A stretch of 64,000 bases of DNA from Brevibacillus laterosporus (GTDB lineage: Bacteria; Bacillota; Bacilli; Brevibacillales; Brevibacillaceae): NCBI RefSeq assembly GCF_030489605.1, contig NZ_JAUKFY010000011.1, positions 1 to 64,000 on the forward strand, in the 5' to 3' direction. The first letter of the stretch is position 1. Every line of letters begins with the position of its first letter. A program made the position numbers and the translations under genes. Below are positions 50,897 to 60,300 of this stretch, piece after piece. The notes below the pieces were generated by a model, which worked only from the letters and a program-made list of their open reading frames with translations, was not told where the DNA came from and made no database searches.

Positions 50897-52686
50897 AGAT
50901 GATAAGAAGGCCATAAATCCTTCTCCTTTTGGAATGTAAACGCAATAGTCGTCCCCTTCCCAAGTTCACTTGCCACCTGAATTTCTCCTCCATGTGCCAA
51001 TGCTAATTCTTTGGCAATTGCCATGCCTAATCCCGTTCCCTGAGTCAGACGGTCTGTATTGGTTCCACGATAGTAGCGTTCAAATAATTGTTGGGCAACC
51101 TCGGGATTCATTCCTGTACCACCATCGCGAATTGTTAACGTGAAGCCTTCTGGATTTGGATCATCCGTTTTACAAGCTAGTAAACAAATCTCTATAGGTG
51201 TACCTGCAGGATTATGCAGGATGGCATTTTCAATCACATTATCAACCATGCGCTGAAAGGCGTACGAGTCTACAGGATAATGAATCGGTTGTAAAGCCGG
51301 ATGAAAGGTAAGTGCTGCCTCCTGAAATTGAGGATGATTCAAAAAGGAAATAATAGAACGCCGAACAAGCTCATTAATATCTTGAGAGGTAAAAGTAAGC
51401 GAATAAGCTCCGTTTTTTAAACGATAGGTCATGCTCAAATCATTTATCAAGGCATCCATGTAAGCAGATTTTTCGCTCATAATTGAGCCGAAATCATGAA
51501 TTTCCTCCGGTGTCCATTCATAGGTTTTATTCTCCAGCATTTTGGAATAACCCAGTATGGAGGAAAGAGGAGTCTTTAAATCATGCGAGACCCCAGCTAT
51601 CCATTCCTCGCGAGTTTTTTCTAATTGATTCCGGATTTCGTTGTTACGTTGTAAGCATTCCACGAGATGGTGCATGGAGAGCATAACTTCCTGATAAATG
51701 CGGTAGTTGCGTTTATAGTGACCGGACTTGGTGAGACTTTTAGGTAAACCATTTCTGTCTTGGGGCTCCTTATAGGTTCCTTTTGCGATCTGATTCAGCC
51801 ATTCTAACAAGTGTAGCATAGGCGTGCCAAAACGATGTCCGTACCAAAGAGATAATAATAAAAATACCGTAATAATAGTAATCAGTAGGACAATGATGGT
51901 GACCCCAGCAATCTGACCTTCGGAGGAAAGAGAAATCAAGCTTGTAGAAGTATCCGAAGCAGTGACAGGTGCATGGAGAATCCAGGTTTGTTTTGTTTGA
52001 TCATCATAGGTGGAAAAAAGACGCTCCTGATAGCGTGCTGGATACTGCATCCTCAGAGTTAACTCTTGTACAGAATAGTGGCTCAGGGCATTAGGCGGTT
52101 TCAATAAGGAAGCCATTTCTGTTCCGTTTGCGTCAAGGAGTTGAAGCCACATATTGCTTTGAAGCAGGTCCTGCTCCAAGGAGGCGGGAATAGCTACACG
52201 GTCTGATTGAAGGGTTGCAGCTTTGCTAATTTGTTTAAGCAGCTCTGCCTCCTTATATTTAACCCCATATAACAGTGTGTAGGTTACGCCATCTTTTGGC
52301 TCGATCCAGATGTACAGGGAGTATGGAAACTGCTTTTCCCCGTTCCAAATTGCATGAATTTCTCCAGGCCTATAGTGATTCGGCACATCGGGAGGGGTCA
52401 AATAGCTGGAGGTCACCCTTCCATTTTCGTCAATGGTTTGCAGCCAGCCTCCTGACTTTTTCACCTGAGCCAGCATCTCGGGATCAAAAATAATGATTCC
52501 GTTCTCTAAGCGTAAGGTGGTTACTAAATTGGATAAACCTGCACGACTAAAATCCCGGCTCATCTCTAGCTCATTGATTTTAGAATGCATAAAGGAAAAA
52601 GCCACCGTGACGAAGCCAATCGAGATGAAGGAGGCGACCAATAATAAGGAAATGAATTGAAGAATGAGACGATTTTTCATATTCAT
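50869..52686 (-). CDS. Sensor histidine kinase of a two-component system
   Basis: A 605-residue membrane kinase with membrane segments near 8-33 and 259-281 and an extracellular sensor domain between them. The sensor carries an internal repeat: residues about 79-110 and 179-205 share a WLQ-x-x-D-x-NG ... PP ... HY pattern. The HisKA phosphoacceptor is His368 in VSHDLKTPLSS, followed by an N-box and HATPase G boxes (DGGTGMN, GTGLGMAIAKE). It overlaps the response regulator gene by 4 nt. The ligand is unknown. Confidence 0.9.
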   Translation of the reverse strand: MNMKNRLILQFISLLLVASFISIGFVTVAFSFMHSKINELEMSRDFSRAGLSNLVTTLRLENGIIIFDPEMLAQVKKSGGWLQTIDENGRVTSSYLTPPDVPNHYRPGEIHAIWNGEKQFPYSLYIWIEPKDGVTYTLLYGVKYKEAELLKQISKAATLQSDRVAIPASLEQDLLQSNMWLQLLDANGTEMASLLKPPNALSHYSVQELTLRMQYPARYQERLFSTYDDQTKQTWILHAPVTASDTSTSLISLSSEGQIAGVTIIVLLITIITVFLLLSLWYGHRFGTPMLHLLEWLNQIAKGTYKEPQDRNGLPKSLTKSGHYKRNYRIYQEVMLSMHHLVECLQRNNEIRNQLEKTREEWIAGVSHDLKTPLSSILGYSKMLENKTYEWTPEEIHDFGSIMSEKSAYMDALINDLSMTYRLKNGAYSLTFTSQDINELVRRSIISFLNHPQFQEAALTFHPALQPIHYPVDSYAFQRMVDNVIENAILHNPAGTPIEICLLACKTDDPNPEGFTLTIRDGGTGMNPEVAQQLFERYYRGTNTDRLTQGTGLGMAIAKELALAHGGEIQVASELGKGTTIAFTFQKEKDLWPSYHLKSLSTHSN

Positions 52687-53408
52687 ACGGGTTTAGCCCC
52701 ATGCTGAAGTAGCTTGTAACCAAGTCCTCTAATCGTAACTAGATAGATTGGATTACTTGGTGTTGGTTCAATTCGCTCACGAATCCGATGAATATGCACC
52801 ATTACCGTATTGTCATCAGAAAAGGAGTTGTGCCCCCAGACATGCTCGTAAAGCTGTTGCTTGCTAAAAATCCGATTCGGATTCTGGCATAAAAATAGCA
52901 GGAGCTGATAAACCTGAGCGGGGAAATCGACAATCTTATTAGCGACTCTCACTTCCCCAGCTTGTTCATCTAATTGAAAGTGGCCAAAATCATAGACGGT
53001 AGTCGGATTTACTGATACGGGTTCTCGTTTCGTTGATGGCAGGTAACGACGTAGATGGGCTTTTATGCGGGCTACCACCTCTAAAGGATGAAAGGGTTTG
53101 GTAATGTAATCGTCTGCACCCACTGCAAAGCCGGATAATTTGTCTAAATCGGTATTTTTCGCCGTTAAAAACAGAATGGGAGCATTGGTATACACTCGCA
53201 GTAATGGACATATCTCTACGCCGCTTTTTCCAGGTAGCATGACATCCAATAGGATAAGATCGTAGGTTTTATTCTGACAGGCATTCAAGGCATCCTCGGC
53301 TGAGGTTGCCACATCTACATGCTCAAATCCTTCTTTCGAAAGAACGGTTCTTAGCATTTTACCGATGGTTAGCTCATCGTCCACCACCAAAAGTTGTGCA
53401 TGAAGCAT
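52683..53408 (-). CDS. OmpR/PhoB-type response regulator
   Basis: A 241-residue regulator with a receiver domain (acidic pocket DDE near 10-12, phospho-acceptor Asp55 in LLDVMLPG, Lys in DYITKPFHP) and a winged-helix effector ending in VTIRGLGYKL. It is encoded upstream of, and overlapping, the partner kinase gene. GGAGG lies 8 nt before the ATG. Confidence 0.94.
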   Translation of the reverse strand: MLHAQLLVVDDELTIGKMLRTVLSKEGFEHVDVATSAEDALNACQNKTYDLILLDVMLPGKSGVEICPLLRVYTNAPILFLTAKNTDLDKLSGFAVGADDYITKPFHPLEVVARIKAHLRRYLPSTKREPVSVNPTTVYDFGHFQLDEQAGEVRVANKIVDFPAQVYQLLLFLCQNPNRIFSKQQLYEHVWGHNSFSDDNTVMVHIHRIRERIEPTPSNPIYLVTIRGLGYKLLQHGAKPV

Positions 53409-53499
53409 GCACCATTCCTCCTTTATGTATATATCTCCTTTCCGGACTGCTTCTATGGTTTATCATACCATGATTTTCTCGGGATTTTAGACACGCGAT

Positions 53500-53516
53500 C
53501 TTAACTCAGTCTTAAC
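53500..53516 (+). promoter_or_regulatory. Tandem CTTAAC repeat, candidate response-regulator box
   Basis: CTTAAC at 53500-53505 and 53511-53516, 11 nt apart (one helical turn), lie between the divergent regulator and M23 genes. This is the geometry of PhoP/OmpR-class binding sites. Confidence 0.45.
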
Positions 53517-53638
53517 GAATAAAGAAGAACTGGAAGAAGACAAGTGTACAAAGTAAGTTACTCGTAAGGAAGAGTTTCGAGAGAGATAATGTTCTTCTGA
53601 TAAGGTTAAAAAAGAAAAATTTCGAGAGGAGTCTATTT

Positions 53639-54640
53639 ATGAAACGATCTATTTACCCGCCTATCCTTTTAGTAGCCGCGCTGGGAGTCAGCCTCACTGC
53701 TTGCGGGCAGCAGGTGGTTCATCAGCCTGAGAAAACAGAAGCAGTGCAAAAAAAGGAGACGGGGAGCATCATGCAGCCGATCGAGCCGAAGCAATTAGGT
53801 GAGGTATTTTTACACGAGGAGTATGAACGAATCCATGCACAAATGACTAAGGAATTTCAGCAGAAAGTAAGCACAGAGGAATTGAAACAACTCGCCCATC
53901 CTTTCCAGGAGGGAATAACAGGCTATACATTACAGGCTGATGTACCAATAGGAAATGGTTATCAGCAATATCTATGGCTGGATCAAAGTGGTACAAAGGG
54001 ACTAAGTGCTGTATTTGACCAGCAACAAAAAATTATTGGGCTAAAAATTATGCCGCTAAAGGCTTTTCCACAAACGGATCAGGCCTTTACAAAAAACGTC
54101 TTCACTCCCCCTGTCAAACAGGATTGGTTTGTCTTTTGGGGAGGGACAAATGAATTATTTAACTATCATTATGAGCAAGAAAATCAGCGCTATGCTTACG
54201 ATCTGGTTATCATGAAGGATGGCAAGACCTATCAGGGTGACCCGTCTAAGAATGAAAGCTACTATGCTTACGGGCAGGAGGTGAGTGCTGCGGCGGACGG
54301 CAAGGTAGTGAAGGCGGAAAATAAAATCCCTGATAACGTACCCGTTGGCACAACGAATAAAAAAGAACTGCTTGGTAACCATGTGATTATAGACCATGGA
54401 AATGGCGAGTATAGTGTCACTGCACATTTAAAAACAGGCTCTCTTAAAGTAAAAGTAGGTGATAAGGTAAAACGAGGCGAGGTCATTGGATTGTGCGGAA
54501 ATTCAGGGAATTCTAGTGAAGCACATATTCATTTTCAAGTTTCTAACTCACCTGATGTTATGAATAATAAGTCCATTCGAATTAAGTGGGAAGGGAATGT
54601 GAATCCGATTCGCGGCGAGTACATGAAAAAAGGCTCGTAG
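53639..54640 (+). CDS. M23 family peptidase lipoprotein with N-terminal DUF3887-like domain
   Basis: A 333-residue lipoprotein. The lipobox LTAC (Cys22) is followed by a DUF3887-like domain (about 55-115, helical then beta), and the M23/LytM zinc peptidase domain at about 185-325 with RYAYDLV near 187, GNHVIIDHGNGE near 241 and the second metal site AHIHF near 299. It probably cuts peptide crosslinks of the wall or a related substrate. Its position next to the two-component genes and the CTTAAC repeat suggests it is a target of that system. A ribosome site GAGAGGAG precedes the ATG. Confidence 0.88.
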   Translation: MKRSIYPPILLVAALGVSLTACGQQVVHQPEKTEAVQKKETGSIMQPIEPKQLGEVFLHEEYERIHAQMTKEFQQKVSTEELKQLAHPFQEGITGYTLQADVPIGNGYQQYLWLDQSGTKGLSAVFDQQQKIIGLKIMPLKAFPQTDQAFTKNVFTPPVKQDWFVFWGGTNELFNYHYEQENQRYAYDLVIMKDGKTYQGDPSKNESYYAYGQEVSAAADGKVVKAENKIPDNVPVGTTNKKELLGNHVIIDHGNGEYSVTAHLKTGSLKVKVGDKVKRGEVIGLCGNSGNSSEAHIHFQVSNSPDVMNNKSIRIKWEGNVNPIRGEYMKKGS

Positions 54641-54707
54641 ATTTTAACAAAGTAAGGGCTGAAGAAAATAACACCGCGTTTTAACGTTGATTGTAAGACA
54701 GAAGGAA

Positions 54708-54752
54708 AACGTAGCAAGAGGCATGAGTAAAAAGCTTCTTGCTACGTTTTTA
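54708..54752. terminator. Terminator between the M23 gene and the PPC-domain gene
   Basis: ACGTAGCAAGA pairs with TCTTGCTACGT around an 18-nt loop, followed by TTTTTA; an A-rich flank on the left could serve the minus strand as well. Confidence 0.8.
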
Positions 54753-54772
54753 TTTACACAGCTCCTGTATGA

Positions 54773-56149
54773 TTAGCTTCTATTATAAAGGGAGTAAGCG
54801 AAGTGATAGACACTGTCTACATTAGAACTTAGCTTCGTTGATCCACTAGCCACTACAAGCGGAATCACATCATAATAGTGAATAAACGAGTAGAGGTAGT
54901 GGGTGTTCTGACCGATAGCCGGACCAATTCCGTTCACGGCGATACTAAAGTTTCCGTTGGCATCGGCTGTTCCTGAATAGACCGTATTATTAAGACGTGT
55001 CACGACATACACCGTAATGGGAACATTATAGGCAGGGTAGCCATTGGCATCGTATGCTTTTCCATGTACGGTAATATTATTTTTAATTCTCCATTTTTTC
55101 CCTTGAGGATAATCGACTAAGCCTTCCACACCTCCATCTGAGTTGATGCTGCTGATTACTACAGAGCTCGCTACTGATTGGTCTTTCACACTTAACGTAT
55201 AGGGCTGAGAATCACTATAGCCTGATGAAGAGAGAACGCGAATAAAGTAGTCACCTTTAGGGAAAGTAACGAGATACTGTTTGTTTTGATCGAGGTTCAG
55301 GAGTACATTTGCTGCTGCATCTAATATATCTGCGCGATAAACGGTACCTGGAATCTGATTTTGCAGGGTGACAGAGAGTGATTTTGGTTCTAGTACGTGG
55401 AAGTAGCTCCAATCTTCATCGAATGGATTATCAATCGTTTGGGTATTGGTAAAGGTGGTGGAGTCTTTTTCCTGAGCGAGCCATGCATTGTCATCAGGTT
55501 CAGATTTGTCGTAGGTAGTAGAGTGCTTGACTACGAGAGCAAAGGTATTAGCCGTATCAAAGCCTTTAACTGAATTTACGGCTATGTAGTAATATCCTTC
55601 AGGGGCGATGCGGGCAACCTGTTCGTTTTTTCCCGCTTGATAGGAGGAGATTGTTTCTTCTTCAAGCTTCATGGTTTGCTCATTTAATTTAAAGAGATGC
55701 AGATCATAATTCACGTCAGTGGAGCGAACTGTTTGAAGGAAGACGGTTAATTTTCCAGGCTTAGCATTATAGAAGGCATACCATCTGATCTCGCCTTCCT
55801 TATTGATGGTGCCAGAGTGAATGGAGTCGATGGCAATTGGCTTAGCATTACTTGCGTCCGTATTTTCTGCCTCAGCTTCGGCAGCAGCGGGTTTTTTCTT
55901 TTTGGGGGTGGAGAGAGAATCATCAATGTCCACTGTTTTTTCTTCAGGATCAAGTAGTTTTTCTGCACCTTCCTCAACAACTAGCTTTTCCCCTAAAGGT
56001 TTTCCTAGCTTTTCTGAGCCTAACTCAACTTCTTTAATCTGGGGCTTGTCCGGCTTTTTCTCCTCAATGACTTCCTTGGCAAAGCCTACACTGCTACTAA
56101 AAACGGTTGTAAAGAGGATAGCGACAGATAATAACACTTTTTTCACCAT
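54773..56149 (-). CDS. Secreted protein with PPC-like and Ig-like domains
   Basis: A 458-residue secreted protein. A signal peptide (1-24) is followed by a Lys/Glu/Pro-rich linker. Two pre-peptidase C-terminal (PPC) type beta domains lie near 105-220 and 225-330 (FLQTVRSTDVNYDLHLFKL; GYYYIAVNSVKGF; GDYFIRVLSSSGYSDSQPY), and an Ig/carboxypeptidase-regulatory-like domain near 340-420. No catalytic domain is present. PPC domains are usually attached to secreted proteases; here they stand alone. GGGAGG precedes the ATG. Confidence 0.78.
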   Translation of the reverse strand: MVKKVLLSVAILFTTVFSSSVGFAKEVIEEKKPDKPQIKEVELGSEKLGKPLGEKLVVEEGAEKLLDPEEKTVDIDDSLSTPKKKKPAAAEAEAENTDASNAKPIAIDSIHSGTINKEGEIRWYAFYNAKPGKLTVFLQTVRSTDVNYDLHLFKLNEQTMKLEEETISSYQAGKNEQVARIAPEGYYYIAVNSVKGFDTANTFALVVKHSTTYDKSEPDDNAWLAQEKDSTTFTNTQTIDNPFDEDWSYFHVLEPKSLSVTLQNQIPGTVYRADILDAAANVLLNLDQNKQYLVTFPKGDYFIRVLSSSGYSDSQPYTLSVKDQSVASSVVISSINSDGGVEGLVDYPQGKKWRIKNNITVHGKAYDANGYPAYNVPITVYVVTRLNNTVYSGTADANGNFSIAVNGIGPAIGQNTHYLYSFIHYYDVIPLVVASGSTKLSSNVDSVYHFAYSLYNRS

Positions 56150-56385
56150 TTGAATAATAAACCTCCCTTTGTGATGAAGTTAATAACTTGATTGCTATAT
56201 TATCAATAAATGTAATAATATTCCATATATTATTTCTTACTTTATTTGAATTTCATATAAAAATGTAATGATGATTTCTTCGAAGAGATTTTATGTTATG
56301 TGCGAAAAACGAAAATCTTACGGGTTTCTACTATTACAAACTAGGTAAGATGTGGTAAAACTAGAGGAGAACGGAGGCGAATGAG

Positions 56386-57237
56386 ATGCATTCCATGATT
56401 ATAAGCAAGATTGAAAGCCAATTAAGCAGCTTTACGCAGGCAGAGAAAAAAGTAGCCAGCTATATTGTGAATCATGCCGAATTAATTCCAACCATGACAA
56501 CAAAACAAATTTCCAAGCAATCAGGCGCAAGCGAAGCTAGTGTCGTTCGGTTTTGTAAATCAATTGGGATGAGCAGCTTTCAGGCGTTTAAGCTGGCGCT
56601 GGTTCGGGACTTAACCCGCTCGGACATGAATATGAGCGACTTCTCCATCATTAAAAAGCAGGACGAGCCCTATGAATTATTTCAAAAAGTCCAGTATCAC
56701 AATAAGACTGCTATAGAGGAAATATCCACTTCTCTTGACAGACGGGAATTAGAAAAAGCGGTAGATGCTATTTTACAGACGAAGAGTGTCATTTTTTATG
56801 GTGTAGGTGGCTCCTCGGTGGTGTCCTTGGATGGTTGTCATAAATTTAGAAAAATTGGCTATTACTCCGAGATGACCACCGATTTTCATATGATGCTTCC
56901 TGTAGTGTCCAATATGAAAAAAGGAGGGATACTGATCGCTATTTCGGTAAGCGGCAATACCAAAGAGGTGCTGGAAATCGTACGTTTTGCTAAAAAGAAG
57001 CAGGTGACGGTTATCGCTATTACCAATTTAACGAAATCTGCGTTGTATAAAGAAGCTGATATTAAGCTGTGTACGCCAAATATTGAACAGGATTTTCGTG
57101 TAGGCAGTTTTGCTTCCAGAATTATGCACTTAACGATTGTGGATGCCTTATATGTCAGTGTGTTTAATCGAATAGGGGAAACGGTTATTGAGAACTTTAA
57201 TGAAATTCGTGAAGAGGTATTAAGGTCTAGCAGGTAG
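56386..57237 (+). CDS. murR: MurR/RpiR family transcriptional regulator
   Basis: A 283-residue regulator with an N-terminal RpiR helix-turn-helix (about 1-77; MTTKQISKQSGASEASVVRF) and a C-terminal SIS sugar-phosphate isomerase-like domain (VIFYGVGGSSVV near 132, VSGNTKEVLEIVRFA near 188). Given the adjacent murQ, the effector is probably MurNAc-6-phosphate, as for MurR in E. coli. GGAGG lies 8 nt upstream of the ATG. It reads in the same direction as murQ, with its own promoter between the two genes. Confidence 0.88.
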   Translation: MHSMIISKIESQLSSFTQAEKKVASYIVNHAELIPTMTTKQISKQSGASEASVVRFCKSIGMSSFQAFKLALVRDLTRSDMNMSDFSIIKKQDEPYELFQKVQYHNKTAIEEISTSLDRRELEKAVDAILQTKSVIFYGVGGSSVVSLDGCHKFRKIGYYSEMTTDFHMMLPVVSNMKKGGILIAISVSGNTKEVLEIVRFAKKKQVTVIAITNLTKSALYKEADIKLCTPNIEQDFRVGSFASRIMHLTIVDALYVSVFNRIGETVIENFNEIREEVLRSSR

Positions 57238-57346
57238 GAGGGGAGATTAGGTGCGCGGATGCTTGCCTTTATGCTGCATCCTTGCTCTCTTACTACCTAT
57301 TCTTTTATTTGTATTGAAATGTTGATTCATAAAATAAATAAAATAA

Positions 57347-57374
57347 TTGACGTTTTATTTCAAAGTGGTAAAAT
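57347..57374 (+). promoter_or_regulatory. Candidate murQ operon promoter
   Basis: TTGACG (57347-57352), 16 nt, TAAAAT (57369-57374), 37 nt before the murQ ATG. Inverted TTTCA/TGAAA arms around the -10 could be a MurR site. Confidence 0.65.
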
Positions 57375-57387
57375 GAAAGCGGAAACA
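57373..57387 (+). promoter_or_regulatory. cre (CcpA) site at the murQ promoter
   Basis: ATGAAAGCGGAAACA matches the cre pattern WTGNAANCGNWNNCW at every position. It overlaps the -10 and predicted transcription start, the classical position for catabolite repression. Confidence 0.7.
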
Positions 57388-57410
57388 AAATAGGAGCAGA
57401 AGGTGAGCGC

Positions 57411-58310
57411 ATGCTGGAGAAATTGGTAACAGAGACACGTAATGATAGAACGACGAATTTGGACCAGATGACGATCCTAAACGTGTTGCAAATCATGAAT
57501 GAGGAAGATCAAAAGGTACCACTTGCCATTGCTGCTGAACTGGAGCAGATTGAAAGAGCCATTCAGCTAGTGATTCGCTCTTTTAAACAAGGCGGGAGAC
57601 TCATTTATATAGGGGCTGGTACCAGCGGACGATTAGGAATCCTGGATGCAGTGGAATGCCCTCCTACTTTTGGTACAGATTTTGAGATGGTACAAGGATT
57701 GATTGCTGGGGGAAAAGAGGCTTTTGTCGTTGCGGTGGAAGGTGCCGAGGATAATGCTGAGCTTGCTAAAAATGATTTGCAAGCTATTGGATTAACAGAC
57801 AAAGACACCGTTATCGGGATTGCAGCCAGCGGACGTACACCTTATGTTATCGGCGCTCTCCAGTATGCGAGCAGTGCAGGAGCCAGCACAGCCAGTCTTG
57901 CTTGTAATAAGGATGCGGAGATTAGTCGTTTTGCTCATGTAGCTATCGAGGTAGTTCCAGGTCCTGAAATTTTGACGGGCTCCACCCGATTAAAGGCGGG
58001 AACGGCACAGAAGCTAGTATTAAATATGATTTCCACCTGCTCGATGATAGGCGTTGGCAAAGTGTATAAAAACCTGATGGTGGATGTTCAGCCAACTAAT
58101 CTAAAGCTAGTGGAACGGTCCAAGCGAATTATTATGCAGGCTACAGAGGTTAGCTACGAGCAGGCTACTGAATTCTATGAAAAGGCCAACAAGAATGTAA
58201 AAGCAGCAATCGTGATGATATCAGCTGCATGTGAATATGAAGAGGCGCTGGAACGTTTGCAAAAGTATGAGGGATTTGTTCAGCACGCCCTGCAACAATC
58301 ATCAGAATAG
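57411..58310 (+). CDS. murQ: N-acetylmuramic acid 6-phosphate etherase
   Basis: A 299-residue SIS-domain lyase that cleaves the lactyl ether of MurNAc-6-phosphate to GlcNAc-6-phosphate and D-lactate. It contains the MurQ signature [22 protein letters not shown] near 64-85, [10 protein letters not shown] near 104, the SIS core [11 protein letters not shown] and a [19 protein letters not shown] segment. AAGGTG precedes the ATG. First gene of the peptidoglycan-sugar operon. Confidence 0.96.
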   Translation: MLEKLVTETRNDRTTNLDQMTILNVLQIMNEEDQKVPLAIAAELEQIERAIQLVIRSFKQGGRLIYIGAGTSGRLGILDAVECPPTFGTDFEMVQGLIAGGKEAFVVAVEGAEDNAELAKNDLQAIGLTDKDTVIGIAASGRTPYVIGALQYASSAGASTASLACNKDAEISRFAHVAIEVVPGPEILTGSTRLKAGTAQKLVLNMISTCSMIGVGKVYKNLMVDVQPTNLKLVERSKRIIMQATEVSYEQATEFYEKANKNVKAAIVMISAACEYEEALERLQKYEGFVQHALQQSSE

Positions 58311-58393
58311 TATCGCAAGTGAAAATACAACCATTATAAACAAATAGATTCGACAACATGCATAGTGGGGTGTAACACTAAAGACAGATACAA

Positions 58394-58447
58394 AGCAGGT
58401 ATCAAAACAGCATTTCGTTAATTGCGCTTGTTTAAAACCTACCTGCT
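58394..58447 (+). other. Hairpin-forming segment between murQ and the PTS IIB gene
   Basis: AGCAGGTA (58394-58401) pairs with TACCTGCT (58440-58447), with inner pairing of AAACAGC/GCGCTTGTTT. No T-run follows, so it is not a simple terminator; an RNA processing or stability element between murQ and the PTS genes is possible. Confidence 0.35.
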
Positions 58448-58542
58448 GGTGTCCAAGGGCTTCCCCCGCTCTTGAAAGCTAGTGCTTTATTTTTGTAAAG
58501 GTTGCAAAAAAACTTTCATACATGCAAAAGGAGGAATCAATA

Positions 58543-58848
58543 ATGAAGGTATTATTCGTATGTTCCGCAGGGATGTCCAGTGCAATTGTGGTAAACGCTC
58601 TCAAAAAAGAGGCAGATAAGCATGGGATAGAAATGGAAGTGAAGGCTGTCAGTACACAAGAATTTGCTGAGGAAGTGAAAAATGGCTGGAATGTAGCCAT
58701 GGTAGCTCCTCAGGTACGTCATCGTTTTGAACAGTTAAAACAAGAAGCGGATGCAGCAGGAGTGCCGTGCGAACTGATTCCGCCTCAGGGCTACACACCG
58801 CTTGGTGGAGCAACATTATTTAAAAAAGTACAGGAAGTAGCAAAGTAA
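58543..58848 (+). CDS. PTS lactose/cellobiose-family IIB component
   Basis: A 101-residue IIB protein with the phosphocysteine loop KVLFVCSAGMSSAIV at 2-16 (Cys7) and the LIPPQGYTPLGG segment near the C-terminus. It passes phosphate from IIA to the sugar during uptake. The ATG at 58543 follows AAAGGAGG; an in-frame ATG at 58522 is upstream of that site. Sugar specificity is inferred only from neighbours. Confidence 0.9.
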   Translation: MKVLFVCSAGMSSAIVVNALKKEADKHGIEMEVKAVSTQEFAEEVKNGWNVAMVAPQVRHRFEQLKQEADAAGVPCELIPPQGYTPLGGATLFKKVQEVAK

Positions 58849-58911
58849 AAAGACACCTAGAACATTTCTTGTAAAGAGGATGTCCGCAGGGAGTAAAGGG
58901 GGAAGTCAGAC

Positions 58912-60189
58912 ATGGACGCTTTTGTGCAATTTCTAGATAAACACTTGTCAGGTCCTATTGCTCGTATTGCTGAACAACGACATTTACGAGCAATCCGCGA
59001 CGGGGTTATCTCCGCTTTACCGTTTATTATCGTAGGAAGTTTCTTCTTAATTATCGCTTTCCCGCCGTTGCCGCAGGATTGGGCAATCACAATGTGGGCA
59101 AAGGAAAATGCGGGTCAAATTCTTATTCCGTACCGGATGACGATGTTTATCATGTCACTCTACATTTCCTTTGGGATAGGGCATAATCTGGCGAAGAGCT
59201 ACAATCTTGATCCTTTGGCAGGCTCACAATTAGCAATCATGGCATTTCTCATGACGCTTGCACCTAAAGTGATGGATGGAGTAGGCTTTGTTCTTCCAAT
59301 GACCAATCTAGGTGGACACGGCTTGTTCGTAGCGATGCTTGCCTCTATTTTTGCTGTAGAGGTGTTGCGCTTCTGTAAACAGCGCAATTTGATGATCAAG
59401 CTTCCAGATCAGGTGCCGCCTTCCCTGCTGCGTTCCTTTGAAGCATTGATCCCGGTAGCAGTCGTGCTTCTGATCATGACAATCATTACGGTTGTTTTCA
59501 AAATTGATTTACATGGACTTGTTGATAAAATTATTGCACCTTTAGTAAAAGCAGGAGATAGCTTACCTGGTATACTAATTCCAGTTATTTTAATTACTTT
59601 CTTCTGGGCGTTTGGTATCCATGGAGTCTCTATTGTAGGTACGATTGCTCGTCCACTATGGGAAGTGTATTTGGCCAAAAATGCGGAGGCAGTAGCCGCT
59701 GGTCAAGCGATTCCGCACGTGGCACCTGAAACATTCTTTCAATGGTTTGTTTGGGTTGGGGGATCAGGTGCGACACTTGGTCTTGTCCTATGCATGCTGT
59801 TATTCGCCAAATCAAACTATCACAAGACACTGGGAAAAACTGTCATTGTGCCAGGGATCTTCAATATTAATGAACCCGTGATTTTCGGGATGCCGATTGT
59901 GTTAAATCCAGTGCTGATTATACCTTTTGTTATCGTTCCTGTTATTACGGCTTCCTTGTCGTACTATGCCACTGTGCTTGGCTTGGTGAATCCGACCTAC
60001 ATCATGGTACCGTGGACACTGCCAGCACCAATTGGAGCTTATCTGGCTACGGGCGGGGATTGGAGAGCCATTATTCTGGTCGTAATGAATATCCTGATTT
60101 CCTTTTTGATCTACATTCCATTCTTTAAAATGTATGATAAAAAAGTAGTGGACCAAGAAAGAGAAGCAGAGGAAACAGCGACAATCTAA
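58912..60189 (+). CDS. PTS lactose/cellobiose-family IIC permease
   Basis: A 425-residue sugar-transporting membrane component with about ten hydrophobic segments. The opening FVQFLDKHLSGPIARIAEQR and RDGVISALPFIIVGSFFLI match CelB-type IIC proteins, and the sugar-binding stretch NINEPVIFGMPIVLNP near 323-338 is present. It is encoded right after IIB; the IIA gene is 3 kb downstream in the same direction. GGGGAAG precedes the ATG. The substrate is probably a wall-derived disaccharide, by context. Confidence 0.9.
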   Translation: MDAFVQFLDKHLSGPIARIAEQRHLRAIRDGVISALPFIIVGSFFLIIAFPPLPQDWAITMWAKENAGQILIPYRMTMFIMSLYISFGIGHNLAKSYNLDPLAGSQLAIMAFLMTLAPKVMDGVGFVLPMTNLGGHGLFVAMLASIFAVEVLRFCKQRNLMIKLPDQVPPSLLRSFEALIPVAVVLLIMTIITVVFKIDLHGLVDKIIAPLVKAGDSLPGILIPVILITFFWAFGIHGVSIVGTIARPLWEVYLAKNAEAVAAGQAIPHVAPETFFQWFVWVGGSGATLGLVLCMLLFAKSNYHKTLGKTVIVPGIFNINEPVIFGMPIVLNPVLIIPFVIVPVITASLSYYATVLGLVNPTYIMVPWTLPAPIGAYLATGGDWRAIILVVMNILISFLIYIPFFKMYDKKVVDQEREAEETATI

Positions 60190-60217
60190 ACATGATGTAA
60201 GATAAAGAAAAGGGGGG

Positions 60218-60270
60218 ACGTGGAGCAAAGAGAGCTTATGGCATTCTTTGTCCACGTCTCTTTTGTTGGA
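60218..60270 (+). terminator. Probable terminator or attenuator after the IIC gene
   Basis: GACGTGGAGCAAAGA pairs with TCTTTGTCCACGTC, followed by TCTTTTG. It would separate or partly limit expression of the downstream genes. Confidence 0.7.
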
Positions 60271-60283
60271 GAAGCATACATGG

Positions 60284-60300
60284 TGAATGAGTAACATTCA
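60284..60300. promoter_or_regulatory. Short palindrome upstream of the small membrane protein gene
   Basis: TGAATG, AGTAA, CATTCA. It resembles a FadR/TetR-type half-site pair but is one base shorter in the centre than the site at fadH; a repressor site or part of the preceding terminator are both possible. Confidence 0.3.
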
